Shown here in pieces: positions 13,803 through 16,716 of a stretch of 16,716 bases of DNA (position 1 is its first letter; every line of letters starts with the position of its first letter). Below the pieces are notes generated by a model. That model ran no database searches, had not been told where the DNA came from, and saw only the letters and a list, made by a program, of their open reading frames with translations. Both the position numbers and the translations under genes were made by a program. The DNA comes from Ilumatobacteraceae bacterium (lineage in GTDB: Bacteria > Actinomycetota > Acidimicrobiia > Acidimicrobiales > Ilumatobacteraceae): contig JAENVT010000399.1 in NCBI GenBank assembly GCA_016650435.1, positions 1-16,716 on the forward strand. The letters run 5' to 3'.

Positions 13803-13846
13803 TTCTGATCGCTCGCGCTGACCGAAGCGCGCGTTGACGCGGGAGG

Positions 13847-13898
13847 CGAAGTGCGTAACTTCGATGCAGGACGTGGTGCGTCGAACATACGCACTTCG
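13847..13898. repeat. Large inverted repeat in the convergent rlmB / minus-strand gap
   Basis: CGAAGTGCGTA (13847-13857) and TACGCACTTCG (13888-13898) are a perfect 11-bp inverted repeat. Inside, TTCGA (13860-13864) and TCGAA (13881-13885) pair again in register after a 2-nt mismatch on each side, leaving a 16-nt loop. There is no T-tract on either side. It could be a bidirectional terminator, an mRNA 3'-end structure or a protein site. Together with the hairpin at 13765-13802 it takes up much of the 180-bp gene-free gap 13746-13925. Confidence 0.7.
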
Positions 13899-13925
13899 TC
13901 GATGCGACCCTTCGGTGCGTTGACC

Positions 13926-14678
13926 TCAGGGGGCGACGGTGTCGACGGGGACTGCGGTGCCTGTCGGGATGGTGTCCAGGGGCACACCTTGGTCTGGGAT
14001 CACCGAGGTGTCGATCGGCACGACAACCGGAACTGGCACGGTGCTGGTCGTCGACGAGGTCGTCGTGGCTGCTTCCGGCTGCTCGAGACACGTCACCTTG
14101 ACGATCTCTTGTTGTTCGAAACTGAACGTCGACGTGCTCAGGCTTCCGCCGTACTGTTTGACGAAGTCGTCGAGTCCGGCGGCATCGCAGTTGCGTTCGA
14201 CTTCCTCGTTGCGCGCCACCTCCCATCCGTTCGACAGCAACACCCAGTTGTTCGTGCGCACCTCGGTGACACCCGGGAGGATCAAGGTGGCGCGTTGCGG
14301 GTTGGGTATCAACGAGAACCAGACCACGGCTTCGCCGAGCAGATCCGCAGCTACCACGCATTGGTTGATCTCGGCGAGCTTGGCGCACGTGATCTGGCCC
14401 GGCGTGCCGGCCTTCACCACCATCGTGCGGTTGGCATCGAGCGCAAGACGCATGTCGCCAGTCGCCACACCGTCCACGACCGCGAAGCCGGAGTCGGCCT
14501 GAATGCCGTAGACGGGTTGCAGCAGGTTGACCCGGTGTTCCGTCACTTCGTGTTTGCCGGTCTGGCCGATCACTGCGACGGTGTCGTCCTTGCGCACCAA
14601 CGCGTACCACAGCCCGTATGTCAAGCCGATCAACGCGGCGATGGCAAGCCAGAACCTTGGCGAGACGAACTGCCGCAT
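13926..14678 (-). CDS. Hypothetical membrane-anchored protein with Thr/Pro/Val-rich C-terminus
   Basis: A 250-residue protein that I do not recognise. A basic start (MRQFVSPR) and one hydrophobic helix (about 9-27) look like a signal anchor without a lipobox, so residues from about 28 should be outside the membrane. The middle (about 35-200) is a mixed fold with four cysteines (ITCAK, NQCVV, RNCDA and VTCLE), an even number that could form two disulfides. The last ~50 residues (TTTSSTTSTVPVPVV and PIDTS...PLDTIPTGTAVPVDTVAP) are low-complexity and probably extended or disordered. It begins 15 bp after the hemL stop on the same strand and may be cotranscribed. TAACCT 7 nt before the ATG may also give it a leaderless promoter. 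A role in heme biology is suggested only by position. Confidence 0.8.
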   Translation of the reverse strand: MRQFVSPRFWLAIAALIGLTYGLWYALVRKDDTVAVIGQTGKHEVTEHRVNLLQPVYGIQADSGFAVVDGVATGDMRLALDANRTMVVKAGTPGQITCAKLAEINQCVVAADLLGEAVVWFSLIPNPQRATLILPGVTEVRTNNWVLLSNGWEVARNEEVERNCDAAGLDDFVKQYGGSLSTSTFSFEQQEIVKVTCLEQPEAATTTSSTTSTVPVPVVVPIDTSVIPDQGVPLDTIPTGTAVPVDTVAP

Positions 14679-14685
14679 CGCAGCG

Positions 14686-14691
14686 AGGTTA
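14686..14691 (-). promoter_or_regulatory. Candidate -10 box of the membrane-anchored protein gene
   Basis: Minus strand TAACCT, then 7 nt (CGCTGCG), then the ATG at 14678; no Shine-Dalgarno is present. This is the same TAnnnT-plus-7-9-nt layout seen before the OpuAC-like, crp and ispD starts. It lies in the 15-bp gap after hemL. Confidence 0.3.
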
Positions 14692-14693
14692 GG

Positions 14694-15965
14694 TCAAGCG
14701 AGCTGGCCGGCGGTGGCGGTCGCTGCTCGCCCGGCGGCCTCGCCGATTGCATCGAGTACGTCGTCGGTGTGGGCCAGTCCGACGAACAGCGCTTCATAGG
14801 CGCCCGGCGCCAAAGCGACGCCCTCGTTCAACATCGCATGGAAAAAGGTGCGATAGACCCGCTCGTCGGTGGTCTTTGCCTCGACGAAGTTCGTTGGTGC
14901 CTCACCGTCGCCGAAGTACACGCCGACCAGGGTGCCGACCACCGGAAACTTCGCAGCGATGCCCGCCGCAGCGCACGCCTCGCCCAGTATCGTCGACAAC
15001 CGGGTGGCACGCCGTGCGAGCTCGGCGTACACGTCGCCGCTGAGTTCGTTCAACGCCGCAAGACCCGCTGCCGTCGCCAACGGATTGCCGGCCAGCGTGC
15101 CGGCGTGAAACACCGGACCGAGAGGCGACAACGTCTCCATGATCTGACGGCGTCCGCCGACCGATCCGATCGGTAGGCCTCCGCCGATGACTTTGCCGAA
15201 CGTCGTCAGATCTGGAGCCACTTCGTACTTGGCCTGCGCGCCGCCGCTGCCGAGCCGGAAGCCGGTGATGACCTCGTCGAACACCAGCAACGCACCAACG
15301 CGGTCGCACTCGGCGCGCAGCCCAAGCAGGAATCCATCGGTCGGCGCCACCACGCCCATGTTCGCGGCGACTGGTTCGACGATGACCGCAGCGACTTGCT
15401 CGTCGAGCTGCGGCACAACGTTGTACGGAACGACCAAGGTGTTGGCCACCGCGCTGGCGGGTACGCCGGCTGTGCCCGGCAGGCCCAATGTTGCGACTCC
15501 ACTTCCGCCTGCGGCCAACAGGGCATCGGTGGCGCCGTGGAAGTTGCCGTGGAAGATCACCAGACGATCGCGGCCGGTGAAGCCGCGGGCCAGCCGCACC
15601 GCCGTGCTCGTGGCCTCGGTGCCCGAGTTCATCAGGCGGACCATGTCGCAGCTGGCCACGCGCTCTGTCATCGCCTCGGCCAACAGCATCTCGCCGGGTG
15701 TTGGGGCGCCGTACGACGTTCCATTGATCGCAGCCGCGCTGACCGCTGCAGTAATTGCGGGGTGGGCATGGCCGAGGATGATCGCCCCGTAGCTCTGCAC
15801 CAGATCGATGTACTTGCGTCCCTCGACATCCCACACGTACGGACCCTCGGCGCGGTCGACGATGTACGGCGTTCCGCCAACTGCCTTGAACGCGCGGATG
15901 CTGGAGTTGACTCCGCCGGGGATGACTTTGCAGCTTCGTTCGAAGAACTCGGCGTTGGTGCTCAC
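14694..15965 (-). CDS. hemL: Glutamate-1-semialdehyde 2,1-aminomutase
   Basis: A 423-residue PLP enzyme (family usually about 430) that converts glutamate-1-semialdehyde to 5-aminolevulinate in the C5 heme pathway. Signatures: FFERSCKVIPGGVNSSIRAF (7-26), SYGAIILGHAHP (58-69), MNSGTEATSTAVRLAR (112-127), NFHGATDALL (141-150), FDEVITGFR (229-237; D230 contacts the PLP ring nitrogen) and TTFGKVIGGGLPIGSVGGR (254-272; K258 forms the PLP Schiff base), then HAGTLAGNPLA. The start is GTG 15965, overlapping the hemB stop (GTGA). The open frame continues upstream to 16388, but that part is antiframe DNA inside hemB. Aminotransferase relatives exist, but the GSAM motifs and the hemB neighbour make this assignment firm. 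Confidence 0.96.
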   Translation of the reverse strand: MSTNAEFFERSCKVIPGGVNSSIRAFKAVGGTPYIVDRAEGPYVWDVEGRKYIDLVQSYGAIILGHAHPAITAAVSAAAINGTSYGAPTPGEMLLAEAMTERVASCDMVRLMNSGTEATSTAVRLARGFTGRDRLVIFHGNFHGATDALLAAGGSGVATLGLPGTAGVPASAVANTLVVPYNVVPQLDEQVAAVIVEPVAANMGVVAPTDGFLLGLRAECDRVGALLVFDEVITGFRLGSGGAQAKYEVAPDLTTFGKVIGGGLPIGSVGGRRQIMETLSPLGPVFHAGTLAGNPLATAAGLAALNELSGDVYAELARRATRLSTILGEACAAAGIAAKFPVVGTLVGVYFGDGEAPTNFVEAKTTDERVYRTFFHAMLNEGVALAPGAYEALFVGLAHTDDVLDAIGEAAGRAATATAGQLA

Positions 15966-16716
15966 TGCTGAGTCTCTGCGAACCAGCGGGCCAGGTAGGT
16001 GAGGATCACATCGGCGCCGGCTCGCTTGATCGCGGTGAGGTGCTCGACTGCCACGGTGTCGTGGTCGATCCAGCCGTTGGCGGCTGCAGCCTTCAGCATC
16101 GCGTACTCGCCGCTGACGTGATAAGCGGCAACGGGAACGTTGACGTGGGCGCGCACTGCAGCGATCACATCGAGGTACGACAACGCCGGCTTGACCATCA
16201 CCATGTCGGCGCCTTGGGCCAGGTCGGCGTCGATCTCGACCAGCGCCTCGCGGGCGTTGCGGAAATCCTGCTGGTAACCCTTGCGCGTCCCACCGCTGGC
16301 GATCTGCACGTCGACAGCGTCGCGGAACGGCCCATATAGACCGCTGGCGTACTTGGCGGAATAGGCGAGGATCGACGTCGATGTACAACCCGCGGCATCG
16401 AGCGCACCGCGGATTGCGCCGACCTGGCCGTCCATCATCCCGCTGGGCGCGACGACGTGGGCGCCCGCCGTGGCCTGGGCGACCGCGATGCGGCTATAGA
16501 TCTCGAGGGTGGCGTCGTTGTCGACCGACGTGTTCGGATCGTCGGCGGGCCCGTCGAGCACGCCGCAATGGCCGTGATCGGTGTACTCGTCAACACATAG
16601 ATCGGCCATCAACACGATCCGGTCGCCAACGTTTTCGGCCAAATCAGCCAGGCACAATTGCACAATTCCCTCAGGATCGAAGGCTTTCGAGCCGATGGAA
16701 TCCTTGGTGGAAGGAA
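15962..16716 (-). CDS. hemB: Delta-aminolevulinic acid dehydratase (porphobilinogen synthase), 5' end outside window
   Basis: The C-terminal ~251 residues of HemB, which condenses two 5-aminolevulinates into porphobilinogen. The frame is open to the right edge, and residues before the first internal GTG (16663) fit the family (KDSIGSKAFDPEGIVQ), so the gene is only cut by the window. Zn/active-site loop DLCVDEYTDHGHCGVL (about 16557-16604) keeps two of the three zinc cysteines, with Asp at the middle position. The two catalytic lysines are in AYSAKYASG (Lys near 16352-16354) and MVKPALSY (Schiff-base Lys near 16190-16192). The FRDA and GEYAM segments that follow the lysines are also typical. 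The stop overlaps the hemL start (GTGA), so HemB and HemL are translationally coupled. Confidence 0.96.
   Translation of the reverse strand, partial: PSTKDSIGSKAFDPEGIVQLCLADLAENVGDRIVLMADLCVDEYTDHGHCGVLDGPADDPNTSVDNDATLEIYSRIAVAQATAGAHVVAPSGMMDGQVGAIRGALDAAGCTSTSILAYSAKYASGLYGPFRDAVDVQIASGGTRKGYQQDFRNAREALVEIDADLAQGADMVMVKPALSYLDVIAAVRAHVNVPVAAYHVSGEYAMLKAAAANGWIDHDTVAVEHLTAIKRAGADVILTYLARWFAETQQ

Noticed and set aside
13851..15176. 441-codon plus-strand open frame
   Set aside because: Antisense to hemL and the membrane-anchored protein gene; its sequence has no family features.
15966..16388. Upstream extension of the hemL frame
   Set aside because: It is an out-of-frame reading of hemB; the GSAM sequence starts at GTG 15965.

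Overview
The window is a GC-rich (by eye roughly 60-65%), densely packed bacterial chromosome segment. The gene content and style (D/T/A-rich lipoproteins, an ispD-ispF-rlmB run, hemB-hemL, an actinobacterial-type Crp regulator, GTG starts and apparently leaderless transcripts) suggest an actinobacterium. Acidimicrobiia (Ilumatobacter-like) is my best guess, but this is inference without a database search. I see no tRNA, rRNA, CRISPR array, transposase or phage gene.

Region 1 (2-1198) is the C-terminal part of a molybdopterin-binding subunit of a xanthine dehydrogenase-type enzyme, cut by the window edge. Region 2 (1207-8148) is a sugar/sugar-acid catabolic locus. A FadR-type GntR regulator (minus strand) is divergent from a one-directional run: CUT2-type ABC permease, single-domain ATPase, lipoprotein sugar-binding protein, L-fuconate dehydratase, an L-fuconolactonase-like amidohydrolase and a 2-keto-3-deoxy-L-fuconate dehydrogenase-like SDR. 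Together they read as uptake of L-fucose (or a close relative) and its non-phosphorylative oxidation. The first enzyme (fucose dehydrogenase) and the final hydrolase/aldolase step are not in the window. An 11-bp palindrome overlapping the -35 box of the transporter promoter is a good candidate operator for the regulator.

Region 3 (8212-10879) is a tightly coupled three-gene unit: an OpuAC/ProX-like lipoprotein whose domain is interrupted by a 12-bp tandem-repeat-encoded Pro/Ser/Ala linker, then a DrrA-like ABC ATPase and an ABC-2-type permease, each junction being an ATGA overlap. An importer-type binding protein joined to an exporter-type transporter is the most unusual arrangement here.

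Region 4 (10892-13745) has a Crp/Fnr regulator (minus) divergent from ispD-ispF-rlmB (plus): two MEP isoprenoid enzymes and a 23S rRNA ribose methyltransferase with a long basic N-terminal tail. The crp/ispD start region appears to hold two abutting, back-to-back -10 boxes.

Region 5 (13746-13925) is a convergent intergenic gap with two large inverted repeats. Region 6 (13926-16716, minus strand) is a heme-biosynthesis run: hemB (5' end cut by the window edge), hemL, and an unrecognised membrane-anchored protein.
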